Source: Prevotella sp.
GTDB lineage: Bacteria; Bacteroidota; Bacteroidia; Bacteroidales; Bacteroidaceae
Assembly (NCBI GenBank): GCA_016291085.1
Contig: JAEEVW010000001.1
Span: 128,094 to 192,093 of the forward strand
DNA length: 64,000 bases
Direction of reading: 5' to 3'
This document shows positions 40,768-49,528 of this stretch, piece after piece; within the stretch, counting starts at the first letter, position 1; every line of letters starts with the position of its first letter. The notes under the pieces were generated by a model. That model did no database searches, had not been told where the DNA came from, and was given only the letters and a program-made list of their open reading frames with translations. Both the position numbers and the translations under genes were made by a program.

Positions 40768-41532
40768 ATGAAGAACGTTTATTTCCTTTCCGATGCCCAC
40801 TTAGGGTCGCTGGCTATTCCGCATCAGAGACAGCAGGAACGACGACTGGTGCGTTTTCTCGACAGCATCAAGGAGAAAGCTGCCGCTGTCTATCTGTTGG
40901 GCGACATGTTCGACTTCTGGTACGAATACAAATACGTCGTCCCCAAGGGCTTTACCCGCTTTCTGGGCAAGTTGTCGGAATTGACCGACATGGGTGTTGA
41001 GGTGCATTACTTCACAGGCAATCACGACATCTGGGCCTACGACTATCTGGAGAAGGAGTGTGGCGTCATCCTGCATAAGAAGGAAGAGACCACCGAAATC
41101 TACGGCCATGAATTCTTCCTGGCTCATGGCGACGGCATGGGCGACCCCAACAAGTCGTTCAAACTCATTCGCGCCATCTTCCACTCTCCGTTCTGCCAGT
41201 GGCTCTTCTCGGGACTACATCCACGCTGGGGCATCAGTTTCGGACTCACCTGGGCGCGTCACAGCTATATCAAGCACAAGGAAAAGGACGAACCTCAATA
41301 TATGGGTGAGGAGCGCGAACACTTGGTACTCTTTGCCAAGGATTATATCGAGAGCCATCCCAATATCGACTACTTCATCTTCGGACATCGTCACATCGAA
41401 CTCGACATCAAGCTCGCACGCCATACGCGCCTGATGATTCTGGGCGACTGGATCTCGCAGTTCACCTATGCCGTTTACGACGGAGAGCACATGTTCCTGG
41501 AAGAATATGTCGAGGGCGAGAGCCGACCTTAA
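40768..41532 (+). CDS. lpxH: UDP-2,3-diacylglucosamine diphosphatase (LpxH type)
   Basis: 254 residues; calcineurin-like metallophosphoesterase. Metal motifs: FLSDAHLG at the N-terminus, LLGDMFDFW, FTGNHD, LAHGDGM and IFGHRH. This set, with the DFW after the GD motif, is characteristic of LpxH, which forms lipid X in lipid A synthesis at the inner membrane. The length is slightly above that of the E. coli enzyme. It ends two bases before the 45-bp inverted repeat that brackets queH. Confidence 0.88.
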   Translation: MKNVYFLSDAHLGSLAIPHQRQQERRLVRFLDSIKEKAAAVYLLGDMFDFWYEYKYVVPKGFTRFLGKLSELTDMGVEVHYFTGNHDIWAYDYLEKECGVILHKKEETTEIYGHEFFLAHGDGMGDPNKSFKLIRAIFHSPFCQWLFSGLHPRWGISFGLTWARHSYIKHKEKDEPQYMGEEREHLVLFAKDYIESHPNIDYFIFGHRHIELDIKLARHTRLMILGDWISQFTYAVYDGEHMFLEEYVEGESRP

Positions 41533-41533
41533 T

Positions 41534-41578
41534 AGTTCTTTGACCTAAAGGTACAAAGCGTTTCAAGAAACGATTAGA
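41534..41578 (+). repeat. 45-bp inverted repeat, left arm
   Basis: Starts AGTTCTTTGACCTAAAGG and ends GAAACGATTAGA. It is exactly complementary to 42193-42237. Each arm itself holds two hairpins (TTTGACCT/AGGTACAAA and CGTTTC/GAAACG). Confidence 0.88.
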
Positions 41579-41582
41579 TAGT

Positions 41583-42161
41583 TTAGAGTTTAGGGGTGAG
41601 AGAGAACTCGCAGCCGCAGTACTGTTGGTTGTAAAAATCGTATTCTTTCAATAGTTGGTTGCGGCGTTCGTAGAGACCGCCCTTGCGCCAGTTTTGTGCC
41701 CAGAATTCCGTATCGGGCACAGTGGCTTGTGCCTCGAGTCCGGCAGCCGTGATTTGCTCGATGCTCTTCCAACGGGAAGAGGCGAGGGTAGTGGTAAAGA
41801 ATCGCAAGCCCTGTCGGCGGGCTTCACGGGCTGCTGCTGTCAGGCGAAGGCGGAAACAGAGTGCACAGCGGCTGCCCCGTTCTGGTTCACACTCCAATCC
41901 ATGTACTTCACCGAGCCACGCTTCGTGGTCGTAGTCGCCATCAATCCAGCGGACGCCCAAGGAGTCTGCATGACGTTTGCTTTCGTTCTTGCGGATGTCG
42001 TATTCCTCGCGGGGGTAGATGTTGGGGTTATAATAGAATATGGTGGGGCGGACGCCGTTTTGCAGCATCCACTCTACGATGGCTGATGAACAAGGAGCGC
42101 AGCAAGCGTGCAACAGCACCTCGTGCGCTCCTTGTGGTATGATAATAGCGGGTTGTTTCAA
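41583..42161 (-). CDS. queH: Epoxyqueuosine reductase QueH
   Basis: 192 residues. HACCAPCSSAIVEWM at the N-terminus, YYNPNIYPREEY, then CEPERGSRCALCFRLRL and YCGCEFSL near the end provide the conserved Cys pairs of QueH (DUF208). It makes queuosine from epoxyqueuosine in tRNA, replacing QueG. No ATG fits: the frame opens with TTG at 42161, inside the last unit of the tandem array upstream, so the original start may have been overwritten. The gene lies precisely between the two 45-bp inverted arms. Confidence 0.87.
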   Translation of the reverse strand: MKQPAIIIPQGAHEVLLHACCAPCSSAIVEWMLQNGVRPTIFYYNPNIYPREEYDIRKNESKRHADSLGVRWIDGDYDHEAWLGEVHGLECEPERGSRCALCFRLRLTAAAREARRQGLRFFTTTLASSRWKSIEQITAAGLEAQATVPDTEFWAQNWRKGGLYERRNQLLKEYDFYNQQYCGCEFSLTPKL

Positions 42162-42192
42162 CTGTCAACTTTCAACTATCAACTGTCAACTT
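42160..42192 (-). repeat. CAACTGT-family array at the queH start
   Basis: TCAACTGTCAACTTTCAACT and further units on the plus strand. On the minus strand the last unit provides the TTG start codon of queH. It abuts the right 45-bp arm. Confidence 0.75.
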
Positions 42193-42237
42193 TCTAATCG
42201 TTTCTTGAAACGCTTTGTACCTTTAGGTCAAAGAACT
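42193..42237 (-). repeat. 45-bp inverted repeat, right arm
   Basis: Perfect reverse complement of 41534-41578. It reaches the last base of the CoA-transferase stop codon. About 614 bp, containing queH, lie between the arms. Confidence 0.88.
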
Positions 42238-43742
42238 TACTTCACGTACTCTGCAAAGTCCGTCAACTTCATGTCACCCTTACGAGCCAGCGTGTCGTGC
42301 ATAGCGAAAGCTGCAGGCAGGTTGTGACGGGTCTGACCCATCTTGGCAATCTTCAGGTAGTCCCACAGCAGCTGCTTGTAGTCGGGATGTGCACAGTTCT
42401 CGATGATGCACTCTGCACGCTGGATGGGACCCTTGCCACGCAGGTCGGCGATACCCTGCTCCGTGACGATGATGTTCACATCGTGCTCCGAGCTGTCCTG
42501 ATGAGAAACGAAAGGTACGATCGAAGAAATCACGCCACCCTTAGCCACAGAAGGACACGTGAAGATAGAGAGGTATGCGTTGCGGATGAAGTCACCCGAA
42601 CCTCCGATACCATTCATCATCTTCACACCGCTGATGTGCGTTGAGTTCACGTTACCATAGAGGTCGGCCTCGATGGCGGTGTTGATAGCAATGACACCTA
42701 ATCGGCGGATGATCTCAGGCGAATTCGAGATCTCGCTCTGACGCAGCGTCAGGTGGTTCTTGAAGTAGTCCATATTGTCGTAGACCTGCATCAGACACTC
42801 ATTAGAAACGGTCAGCGAGCAAGCTGAAGCATCCTTTACACGACCATTGAGCATCATTGCAACGACGCTGTCCTGCAGCACCTCAGTATAGATGTTGAAG
42901 TCGGGCACGTGCTTGTCCTGTCCCAGGGCACCGAGGATGGCGTTAGCGGTGGAACCCACACCACTCTGCAGGGGCAGGAACTCCTTGGGGATACGGCCCT
43001 TATGCATTTCCTCGACCAGGAACTCTGCGGTCAGGAAACCAATCTTATCCGTTACAGGATCGCTGTCCTTGAAGGCACGGGCCTCGTCGGGGATGTTACA
43101 CTCTACAACACCTACAACCTTCTCCTTGGGAATCGAAACATAGGGCTGTCCGATGCGGTCGCCTACGTGTTCGATGGGGATAGCCTTGCGGTAAGGAGGA
43201 TCCAGCGGCTCATAGACGTCGTGGATATACTTTGCATTGGGGTTATGGAACGAGTTCAGCTCCAGGATGACGTGCTTGGCCAGACGGGCAGCTGTCGGAG
43301 AGATACCACCGGCAGCAGTCAGATAGACGTGATAGTCGTTGCCCACCTCTTCAATGTCGCATACCTCGAGGATAGCCCAGTCCAACGGACCATAGAAACC
43401 ATAGCGCAACTCCTGTGCCATGTGACTCAGGTGCAGGTCGTTGTAGGGAATCTCACCCATATTGACGTGCTTACGGAAATCGGGGTTCGTGGTGTAAGGA
43501 GCACGATAGAGGATAGCCTGTGCGTTAGCCAGGTCACCATCGGTGCTCTGTCCCGTGGAGGCACCTGTGAAGATAGCCACCTTGAACTCACGGCCGGCCT
43601 CGTGCTCAGCCACAGCAATCTTTGCTAACTCTTTGGTCGTTGCCTTGGCCACACCAGCAGGTGTAAAGCCACTCATGGCGATGTGCTCACCATTCTTAAT
43701 CAGCGCCGCAGCCTCTGCGGCAGTCATACGTGTATAAGCCAT
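42237..43742 (-). CDS. Acetyl-CoA hydrolase / succinyl-CoA:acetate CoA-transferase family
   Basis: 501 residues, the usual length for this class I CoA-transferase. FTGASTGQSTDGDLANA, GVGSTANAILGALG and the glutamate in YTEVLQDSVV (expected covalent CoA carrier) are present, as is GVISSIVPFVSHQDSSEHDVNIIVTEQGIADLRG. It likely moves CoA between acetate and succinate or propionate in fermentation. It has its own promoter at 43792-43822 and a short-repeat leader. Confidence 0.9.
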   Translation of the reverse strand: MAYTRMTAAEAAALIKNGEHIAMSGFTPAGVAKATTKELAKIAVAEHEAGREFKVAIFTGASTGQSTDGDLANAQAILYRAPYTTNPDFRKHVNMGEIPYNDLHLSHMAQELRYGFYGPLDWAILEVCDIEEVGNDYHVYLTAAGGISPTAARLAKHVILELNSFHNPNAKYIHDVYEPLDPPYRKAIPIEHVGDRIGQPYVSIPKEKVVGVVECNIPDEARAFKDSDPVTDKIGFLTAEFLVEEMHKGRIPKEFLPLQSGVGSTANAILGALGQDKHVPDFNIYTEVLQDSVVAMMLNGRVKDASACSLTVSNECLMQVYDNMDYFKNHLTLRQSEISNSPEIIRRLGVIAINTAIEADLYGNVNSTHISGVKMMNGIGGSGDFIRNAYLSIFTCPSVAKGGVISSIVPFVSHQDSSEHDVNIIVTEQGIADLRGKGPIQRAECIIENCAHPDYKQLLWDYLKIAKMGQTRHNLPAAFAMHDTLARKGDMKLTDFAEYVK

Positions 43743-43744
43743 TT

Positions 43745-43785
43745 TATTTACTATTTGACGATTTACTATTTACGATTTGCAAATT
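43745..43785 (-). repeat. ATTTACNATTT array in the CoA-transferase leader
   Basis: ATTTACTATTTGACGATTT and further units between promoter and ATG. Same family as 56755-56790. Confidence 0.65.
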
Positions 43786-43791
43786 TGCCTG

Positions 43792-43822
43792 CAAAGTTAC
43801 GAAAAACGAGCGAAATACCAAA
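43792..43822 (-). promoter_or_regulatory. Promoter of the CoA-transferase gene
   Basis: Minus strand TTTG at 43822-43819 and TAACTTTG at 43799-43792, 19 bp apart. Confidence 0.7.
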
Positions 43823-43842
43823 GGAAAACAAGTTTTTCTTTA

Positions 43843-45069
43843 TTATTCGTTAATCTGAGCTGCCGTCCTGAGGATGTCAGGAATGTCTACGCCCATCATC
43901 AGGAGCAGGGTCGCCACGGGGTAGTCTTCATTGCCCAAGAGGGTAGAATGAATCATGATGGTGGGGTAGTAACGGTTGGTGTTGGAGTTATACTGTGTAT
44001 CCATATAGAGCTCGCCTGCCGGAATACCGGCAAGTAACAAATTCAGCGTCAGGTTGTTGTTGAAACTCTCAACCAGACTCTTGCACTCCTGTTCTGTGGT
44101 TCCTTCCTCCATGCACTTGGCTATCTGTACGCCATGAACCACCAGATAGTTCACGTTGTTCGTCGTACCCACAAAAGTCAGCATATTATCCATAGCCGTT
44201 ACCGTGAAATCGGCGCGCACATTCACGTCGTGCTTGATGAGTTTCCAAAGATCGGCATCGTCTTCCAGTTTGGCGCTCATCGTCAGCAACGGAGCCTCTT
44301 CGCCAACCTTATTATAACTGAGGTCGAGTGTCCGGCTGTGCATACTATTCTTGTCGTAAGTCAGGTTAATCTCGTAGTCACGATAGTACATCTGACCGGT
44401 ATAGAAGATATCCTTGATGAGAATGGGGAGCCACACGGGACGGTTGTTCTCAGAACCAGACTGTATCTTCAGCACTTGTTCTCCGTCCTTGAAGATAAAG
44501 AACTCGCTGGCTTTTTTGACAACCACCTTCGTCTTGAAACCTCTGAACTGTATCGTAACCTCTTTGTCAATGAGGCCTTTCACCGTATAGAGGCTGCCGT
44601 CTTTGGCTGTATAGTCTACCTCTCCTTTCTTGGTAGAGTTCAAACCAAACCAGGAAGAGTCGCTCTCGCCCTCGTCGCCCAATATCACTGACAGGTCCCA
44701 TGCCAGCTGCAAAACGCTGTTGAATGCATGGAACGAGAAACGGTGGCCCAATGCCAGAGAACGCGTAGTAGCCTGATCGGTCTGCAGTAGTGTCAGCAAC
44801 GACGACAGCTTGGTCTCAAATTCGTTACGCACGCCATTGGCTTCAGCGCGGGTCGTCGACGGAACAACGGTTGCCAGAGGTGCCAACTCGTGAAAGTTCA
44901 GATCAGCCATGTTGTTGTTGATGGTGTTGGCCGCTTCCATCAGTGGACTTTCTGGCAGCGTCTTTTCGGAATTGCCTGCCGCGTCGTCATCCTTGCTGCA
45001 ACCAGACCATACCATGAGCCCTGCTGTCAGCAGTAGCAGCGGAAATAAGGATTTCATAGTTTTCTTCAT
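43843..45069 (-). CDS. Lipoprotein of unknown function
   Basis: 408 residues. Signal [18 protein letters not shown] with lipobox Cys at about 24, followed by SKDDDAAG, an acidic sequence often seen in surface-exposed Bacteroidetes lipoproteins. The mature part mixes helices and beta strands ([43 protein letters not shown]). No family is recognised. It is divergent from cysS and shares the short intergenic region with its promoter. Confidence 0.8.
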   Translation of the reverse strand: MKKTMKSLFPLLLLTAGLMVWSGCSKDDDAAGNSEKTLPESPLMEAANTINNNMADLNFHELAPLATVVPSTTRAEANGVRNEFETKLSSLLTLLQTDQATTRSLALGHRFSFHAFNSVLQLAWDLSVILGDEGESDSSWFGLNSTKKGEVDYTAKDGSLYTVKGLIDKEVTIQFRGFKTKVVVKKASEFFIFKDGEQVLKIQSGSENNRPVWLPILIKDIFYTGQMYYRDYEINLTYDKNSMHSRTLDLSYNKVGEEAPLLTMSAKLEDDADLWKLIKHDVNVRADFTVTAMDNMLTFVGTTNNVNYLVVHGVQIAKCMEEGTTEQECKSLVESFNNNLTLNLLLAGIPAGELYMDTQYNSNTNRYYPTIMIHSTLLGNEDYPVATLLLMMGVDIPDILRTAAQINE

Positions 45070-45088
45070 ATCGCTATAATTTTTGGTG

Positions 45089-45126
45089 CAAAGTTAATCA
45101 TTTCTCACGAAAAACTCGTATCTTTG
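45089..45126. promoter_or_regulatory. Back-to-back -7 boxes of the lipoprotein and cysS genes
   Basis: Minus strand TAACTTTG at 45096-45089 for the lipoprotein gene; plus strand TATCTTTG at 45119-45126 for cysS. Confidence 0.6.
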
Positions 45127-45146
45127 CACCCAAAATTACAAAAAGT

Positions 45147-46652
45147 ATGGAATCAAAGCTGGTTATTTATAATACGTTAACGCGCCAGAAGGAGCGTTTC
45201 GAGCCGTTGCACGCCCCCAATGTGGGCATGTATGTCTGTGGTCCTACCGTCTATGGCGATCCCCATCTGGGACATGCCCGTCCCGCTATTACCTTCGACC
45301 TGCTGTTCCGCTATCTGAAACACCTGGGCTACAAGGTGCGTTATGTTCGCAACATCACCGATGTGGGTCATTTGGAGCATGATGCCGACGAGGGCGAGGA
45401 TAAAATTGCCAAGAAAGCCCGCTTGGAGCAGTTGGAACCCATGGAGATAGCACAGTACTACACCAATCGCTACCATCAGTATATGGATGCGCTGAACGTG
45501 TTGCGCCCCTCTATCGAGCCTCATGCTACAGGTCACATCATCGAACAGCAACAGCTGGTTCAACAGATTCTTGACAACGGCTTTGCCTATGAATCGAATG
45601 GCTCGATCTATTTCGACATCGAGGCTTATAACAAGAAATTCAAGTACGGCATACTCTCAGGTCGCTCGCTGGAGAATATCAAGGACGAGAGCCGTGAACT
45701 GGCTGGAGTAGGTGAGAAGCGCAACCAGGCTGACTTTGCCCTGTGGAAGAAGGCCCAGCCCGAGCATATCATGCGCTGGCCGTCACCTTGGAGCGACGGA
45801 TTCCCCGGCTGGCACTGTGAATGTACGGCGATGGGTCGTAAGTACTTAGGCGAGATGTTCGATATCCACGGAGGTGGTATGGACCTCGTGTTCCCGCACC
45901 ACGAGTGCGAGATTGCTCAGGCACAGGCTTCGATGGGACATCCTGCCGTGAAGTATTGGATGCACAACAACATGCTGACCATCAACGGTCAGAAGATGGG
46001 TAAGTCGTACAACAACTTCATCACGCTCGAGCAGTTCTTCACTGGCAACCATCCGTTGCTCGAGAAGGCCTACTCACCCATGACCATCCGTTTCTTCGTG
46101 CTTTCTGCTCATTATCGTGGCACCGTCGATTTCTCGAACGAGGCTTTGCAGGCTGCTGAGAAGGGTTACGAGAAGCTGATGAACGCCATCAGCGACTTGG
46201 AGCGCGTTCAGGTTTCCCCGCAATGTGATGTCGAAACCGAAAAGGTTGTCAAGACCCTGCGCGAGAAGTGCTACGATGCCATGAACGACGACTTGGCCAC
46301 GCCACTGGTGTTGAGCTATCTGTTCGAGGCCTGTACCGTCGTCAACAAGCTCGTCGACCACAAGGCAACCATCTGTGCCGACTGTCTGGCAGAACTGAAA
46401 GAGGTGATGCATCTCTTCACTGAGGACATCCTCGGCCTCTCACCGGTTCAGGGTTCAGGGTTAACGGTTAATGGTTCTGAAGCTCGCGAAGAGGCCTTCG
46501 GTCATGTTGTCGACATGGTCCTCGAGCTCCGCGCTAAGGCAAAGGCCGACAAGGACTGGGCTACCAGCGACAAGATCCGCGACGAACTCGCTGCAGCAGG
46601 CTTCGAGGTCAAGGACACCAAGGACGGTGTCACCTGGAAACTGAACAAATAA
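45147..46652 (+). CDS. cysS: Cysteine--tRNA ligase
   Basis: 501 residues. [19 protein letters not shown] holds the zinc Cys and the HIGH-type signature (HLGH). GWHCECTAM and HHECEIAQ hold further zinc ligands, and KMGKS is the KMSKS loop. Charges tRNA-Cys in the cytoplasm. Near the C-terminus [14 protein letters not shown] is encoded by a GGTTCAGGGTT-type array and looks like an addition to the anticodon-binding part. Own promoter at 45119. Confidence 0.96.
   Translation: MESKLVIYNTLTRQKERFEPLHAPNVGMYVCGPTVYGDPHLGHARPAITFDLLFRYLKHLGYKVRYVRNITDVGHLEHDADEGEDKIAKKARLEQLEPMEIAQYYTNRYHQYMDALNVLRPSIEPHATGHIIEQQQLVQQILDNGFAYESNGSIYFDIEAYNKKFKYGILSGRSLENIKDESRELAGVGEKRNQADFALWKKAQPEHIMRWPSPWSDGFPGWHCECTAMGRKYLGEMFDIHGGGMDLVFPHHECEIAQAQASMGHPAVKYWMHNNMLTINGQKMGKSYNNFITLEQFFTGNHPLLEKAYSPMTIRFFVLSAHYRGTVDFSNEALQAAEKGYEKLMNAISDLERVQVSPQCDVETEKVVKTLREKCYDAMNDDLATPLVLSYLFEACTVVNKLVDHKATICADCLAELKEVMHLFTEDILGLSPVQGSGLTVNGSEAREEAFGHVVDMVLELRAKAKADKDWATSDKIRDELAAAGFEVKDTKDGVTWKLNK
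46444..46480 (+). repeat. GGTTAACGGTTA array in frame inside cysS
   Basis: GGTTCAGGGTTCAGGG, then GTTAACGGTTAATGGTT. It is translated as a Gly/Ser-rich linker. Confidence 0.6.
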
Positions 46653-46683
46653 GGTTTAATACATCAAGCGTAAAGAATAAAAC

Positions 46684-46704
46684 GCCCGAGCGGAATGCCC
46701 GGGC
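46684..46704 (+). terminator. GC hairpin after cysS
   Basis: GCCCG/CGGGC stem 32 bases after the stop, followed by a pyrimidine run. A weak match to an intrinsic terminator. Confidence 0.5.
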
Positions 46705-46830
46705 CTCCTTACTTTCCATGCGTGCTTGATAATTCCGTCCGGAGAAACAAAAATTCCGCCCGCTAAAAAATATTTTTCGTTCGCTAAAAAATAATTTCTG
46801 TCCGGAGTAACGAAAAGCAACTCTAGAGTG

Positions 46831-46897
46831 TGCACGTGTTACCTCCGGAGTCTGCACGTGTTGCCTCGGGAGCCTGCACGTGTTACCTCGAGCAGTC
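46831..46897. repeat. Three 22-bp tandem repeats in the cysS-methylase gap
   Basis: TGCACGTGTTACCTCCGGAG and two variants start at 46831, 46853 and 46875. CCGGAG and CGCTAAAAAAT repeats lie just upstream (46738-46810). No gene is supported in 46653-46956; a frame there has only low-complexity Phe/Ser/Arg repeats. Confidence 0.75.
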
Positions 46898-46956
46898 TGC
46901 AAATACCCCTATTTCAAGGGAATTCATCACATTGCAATGATTTTCCTGCCTGATTT

Positions 46957-46988
46957 CTTGTATAATTCATTTTTATTCCCTACCTTTG
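46957..46988 (+). promoter_or_regulatory. Promoter of a candidate structured RNA
   Basis: CTTG at 46957-46960 and TACCTTTG at 46981-46988, 20 bp apart, directly before a series of perfect hairpins. Confidence 0.65.
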
Positions 46989-46994
46989 CCAACA

Positions 46995-47256
46995 AGTATC
47001 GCCGATACGCCGTTAAAACGGCGCTGGCCCCACGGGGCCTGATTCCCCTGAGAGCAGGGTGGCGGTGCGATTTTTGAGGGTAAATAATAACAGCATTAGC
47101 AGTTATTCGGTGTGTCTGAAAGGTGAGAGTTTTAGTACACAAGTCTGCGTAACGGTAAATGACTAATGTCTGCACTTGATAGTGCGGACATATCACTTAT
47201 CAACGCGGACGGGTATCTCACCACCTCAGACACGGATAAGCGGTCCGCGCTTTTTT
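46995..47256 (+). ncRNA. Candidate structured non-coding RNA or long leader
   Basis: Just after a promoter come successive perfect hairpins: CGCCGTT/AACGGCG (47008-47023), GGCCCC/GGGGCC (47026-47039), CCCTG/CAGGG (47046-47059), AATAAC/GTTATT (47086-47107) and TGTCTGCAC/GTGCGGACA with one G-U pair (47167-47190). The end is CGCGGAC/GTCCGCG (47204-47249) followed by TTTTTT. I do not recognise RNase P, tmRNA, 6S or SRP RNA. It could be a free RNA or an attenuated leader for the methylase operon, whose start lies 69 bp further on. Confidence 0.5.
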
Positions 47257-47324
47257 CGTGTCAGTGGTTTTGGTGGGTTCCCGTTATTTCCGATAAGTGC
47301 TATGCTCCTAAAACTATCATAGCA

Positions 47325-48380
47325 ATGGCTAATAAGAATCTGAACGCTGCCAAAACGGCGAAGAAAGATGAGTTCTATACGCAGATGACAGATATAGAAC
47401 GGGAATTGCAGCACCACTGGAAGCATTTTGCTGGTAAGGTGGTGTTGTGTAACTGTGATGATCCGTACGAGAGCAACTTCTTTAAATATTTTGCTCTGAG
47501 ATTTAACCAGTTGGGCTTGAAGAAATTAATCTGTACATGTTACAATGGCTCACCTGTTCAAGGAAATGAATTGATGATTGACTTTGGCGACTTTGAAGAG
47601 GAGCCAAAGAAGGTGGCGTATAAGGTTGAGATTACAGAAGTGAAGGACTTAAATGGTGATGGTGCTGTCGACCTAAGCGATGTGCAATACCTATTGCAGA
47701 ATGACAAGAATGTTATTGGAACGCTGAAAACGGGAGACTTCCGAGACCCAGAGTGCATTGAGTTGCTAGAACAATCAGATGTCGTTGTGACTAATCCACC
47801 GTTCTCGTTATTCCGTGAGTATATTGGGCAGTTGATGGAATATGACAAGAAGTTTTTAATTATTGGTCCTTTAAATGCTTTACACTATAAAGAAGTTTTT
47901 CCGCTTCTCAAAGATAATGATATATGGCTTGGTTATAATAATGGTGCAAAAGAATATAATAAGCCAGATGGGACAAAACAAAAAATGGGTAATACAGGTT
48001 GGTTTACCAATCTTGACCATAATAAACGACACGAAGAACTTGACCTTGTATGTCGATTCTCCCCAGGAGATTATCCTACTTATGAAAATTATAATGCCAT
48101 TGATGTTGGTAGAGTTCAAGATATTCCTTACGATTTTGATGGGATAATGGGAGTACCTGATACTATTTTAGGACAATACAATCCTGATCAATTTGAGATT
48201 ATTGGTTTAGGCAGTGGAACTCTTGGTCAAAGTATAGGTGTTGGTGGAATTCCCAAAGAACATAAACGGTTGATGAAAGGGCATTCTGCAGCAGGAGACC
48301 TATATATATTAATAAAAGGAATACCTAAAGTACCATATTCTCGCATTTTAATTCGTAACAAACACCCCCAGAAGCTATGA
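47325..48380 (+). CDS. EcoRI-type adenine-specific DNA methyltransferase
   Basis: 351 residues from ATG 47325 (MANKNLNAAKTAKKDEFYTQ), chosen because the frame upstream lies in structured RNA. FYTQMTDIERELQHHW, CNCDDPYESNFFKYFA and the catalytic VVTNPPFSLFREYI mark the EcoRI methylase family, which methylates adenine N6. DLNGDGAVDLSDVQYLL looks like an EF-hand but recurs in this family as I remember it. It overlaps the next gene by 4 bp and is thus translationally coupled to a DUF262-HNH nuclease. Together they look like a modification-dependent or restriction cassette. Confidence 0.88.
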   Translation: MANKNLNAAKTAKKDEFYTQMTDIERELQHHWKHFAGKVVLCNCDDPYESNFFKYFALRFNQLGLKKLICTCYNGSPVQGNELMIDFGDFEEEPKKVAYKVEITEVKDLNGDGAVDLSDVQYLLQNDKNVIGTLKTGDFRDPECIELLEQSDVVVTNPPFSLFREYIGQLMEYDKKFLIIGPLNALHYKEVFPLLKDNDIWLGYNNGAKEYNKPDGTKQKMGNTGWFTNLDHNKRHEELDLVCRFSPGDYPTYENYNAIDVGRVQDIPYDFDGIMGVPDTILGQYNPDQFEIIGLGSGTLGQSIGVGGIPKEHKRLMKGHSAAGDLYILIKGIPKVPYSRILIRNKHPQKL

Positions 48381-49516
48381 TTAATAACGACAAAATGATT
48401 ATCAAGCAGATAGAAGTGACCGTTGGCGATATCGTCAAAGGTTATGTGAATAACGATGAACAAGGCGTTCGTGGCTATGACGGCAAACTCGACATCCGTC
48501 CACCTTATCAGCGCGAGTTTATCTATAATGAGAAAGAGCAGCAAGCTGTTATCACTACTGTACTAAATGAATATCCACTCAACGTAATGTATTGGGTGAA
48601 ACGTTCTGATGATGCAGAATGTCCTTATGAGGTAATGGATGGTCAACAACGAACTCTCTCACTCTGCGAATATGTGGACGGCAAGTTCTCGTATAACTTT
48701 AAGAACTTCTTCAACCAGCCCAAAGATATTCAAGAAAGGATTTTGAACTATCCTCTGACGGTGTATGTCTGTGAGGGTGAGCCGTCTGAGAAATTGGAAT
48801 GGTTTAAGACCATAAACATTGCAGGAAAGCCTTTGAACGAACAGGAAATAAACAACGCCATATTTGCAGGTCCATTCGTATCGGATGCAAAGAAGCATTT
48901 CTCGAAGTCAAATTGTGGTGCCTATCGTCTGGGAAAAGATTTAGTGAACGGTACTCCTATCCGTCAGGATTTCCTAAAGAAGGCTTTGGAATGGATGGCT
49001 GACCACGAGACGCGCAATGGCAAGCGTCAGACAGCAGTAGGCTACATGGCTGCCCATCAGCATGACCCTAACGCCAATAACTTGTGGTCATATTTCCAGA
49101 CAGTATTGAATTGGGCCATTACAAATTTCGACATGAAGAAATTCAAAAAGATCATGAAGGGCTTGGATTGGGCGTTTCTTTACGATAGGTTTGGCTCAGA
49201 AACTTTGAATACAGAAGCGCTAGGAAAACGTATTTCGGAGTTAATGCGAGACAGTGAGATACAACGACAGACAGGTATTATTCCTTATGTGTTGACAGGT
49301 GACGAACATTATCTCGACTTGCGTGCATTCCCAGAAGATATAAAGCTGGCTGTATGGGAAAAGCAAAATCATATTTGTCCTGATTGTGGTAAGGAGTTTG
49401 ATTTCGAGTTCATGGAGGGTGACCACATTACGCCATGGAAGGATGGTGGTCGGACTGTCATTGAGAACTGCCAGATGTTGTGTAAAGAGTGTAATAGAAG
49501 AAAAGGCGCGAAATAA
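48377..49516 (+). CDS. DUF262 protein with C-terminal HNH nuclease
   Basis: 379 residues. The DUF262 part has PPYQREFIYNEKEQQAVITTVL and the signature EVMDGQQRTLSL, as in GmrSD-type and related nucleases. The C-terminus CPDCGKEFDFEFMEGDHITPW...CQMLCKECNRRKG is a zinc-stabilised HNH motif with all catalytic residues. Such proteins commonly belong to phage-defence loci. Its tight overlap with an EcoRI-type methylase and the Mrr-like gene 13 bp downstream suggests one three-gene defence operon. Cleavage specificity is unknown. Confidence 0.88.
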   Translation: MINNDKMIIKQIEVTVGDIVKGYVNNDEQGVRGYDGKLDIRPPYQREFIYNEKEQQAVITTVLNEYPLNVMYWVKRSDDAECPYEVMDGQQRTLSLCEYVDGKFSYNFKNFFNQPKDIQERILNYPLTVYVCEGEPSEKLEWFKTINIAGKPLNEQEINNAIFAGPFVSDAKKHFSKSNCGAYRLGKDLVNGTPIRQDFLKKALEWMADHETRNGKRQTAVGYMAAHQHDPNANNLWSYFQTVLNWAITNFDMKKFKKIMKGLDWAFLYDRFGSETLNTEALGKRISELMRDSEIQRQTGIIPYVLTGDEHYLDLRAFPEDIKLAVWEKQNHICPDCGKEFDFEFMEGDHITPWKDGGRTVIENCQMLCKECNRRKGAK

Positions 49517-49528
49517 ACCAAAGATAAT

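Noticed and set aside
46630..46902. 90-codon minus-strand frame after cysS
   Set aside because: The predicted residues are low-complexity repeats (FFSGRN type) produced by the tandem DNA repeats; no promoter or homology sign.
47641..47710. Dockerin or EF-hand motif inside the methylase (DLNGDGAVDLSD)
   Set aside because: As I remember the family, EcoRI-type methylases of Bacteroidetes often carry this segment, so it is not a fusion or an insertion.
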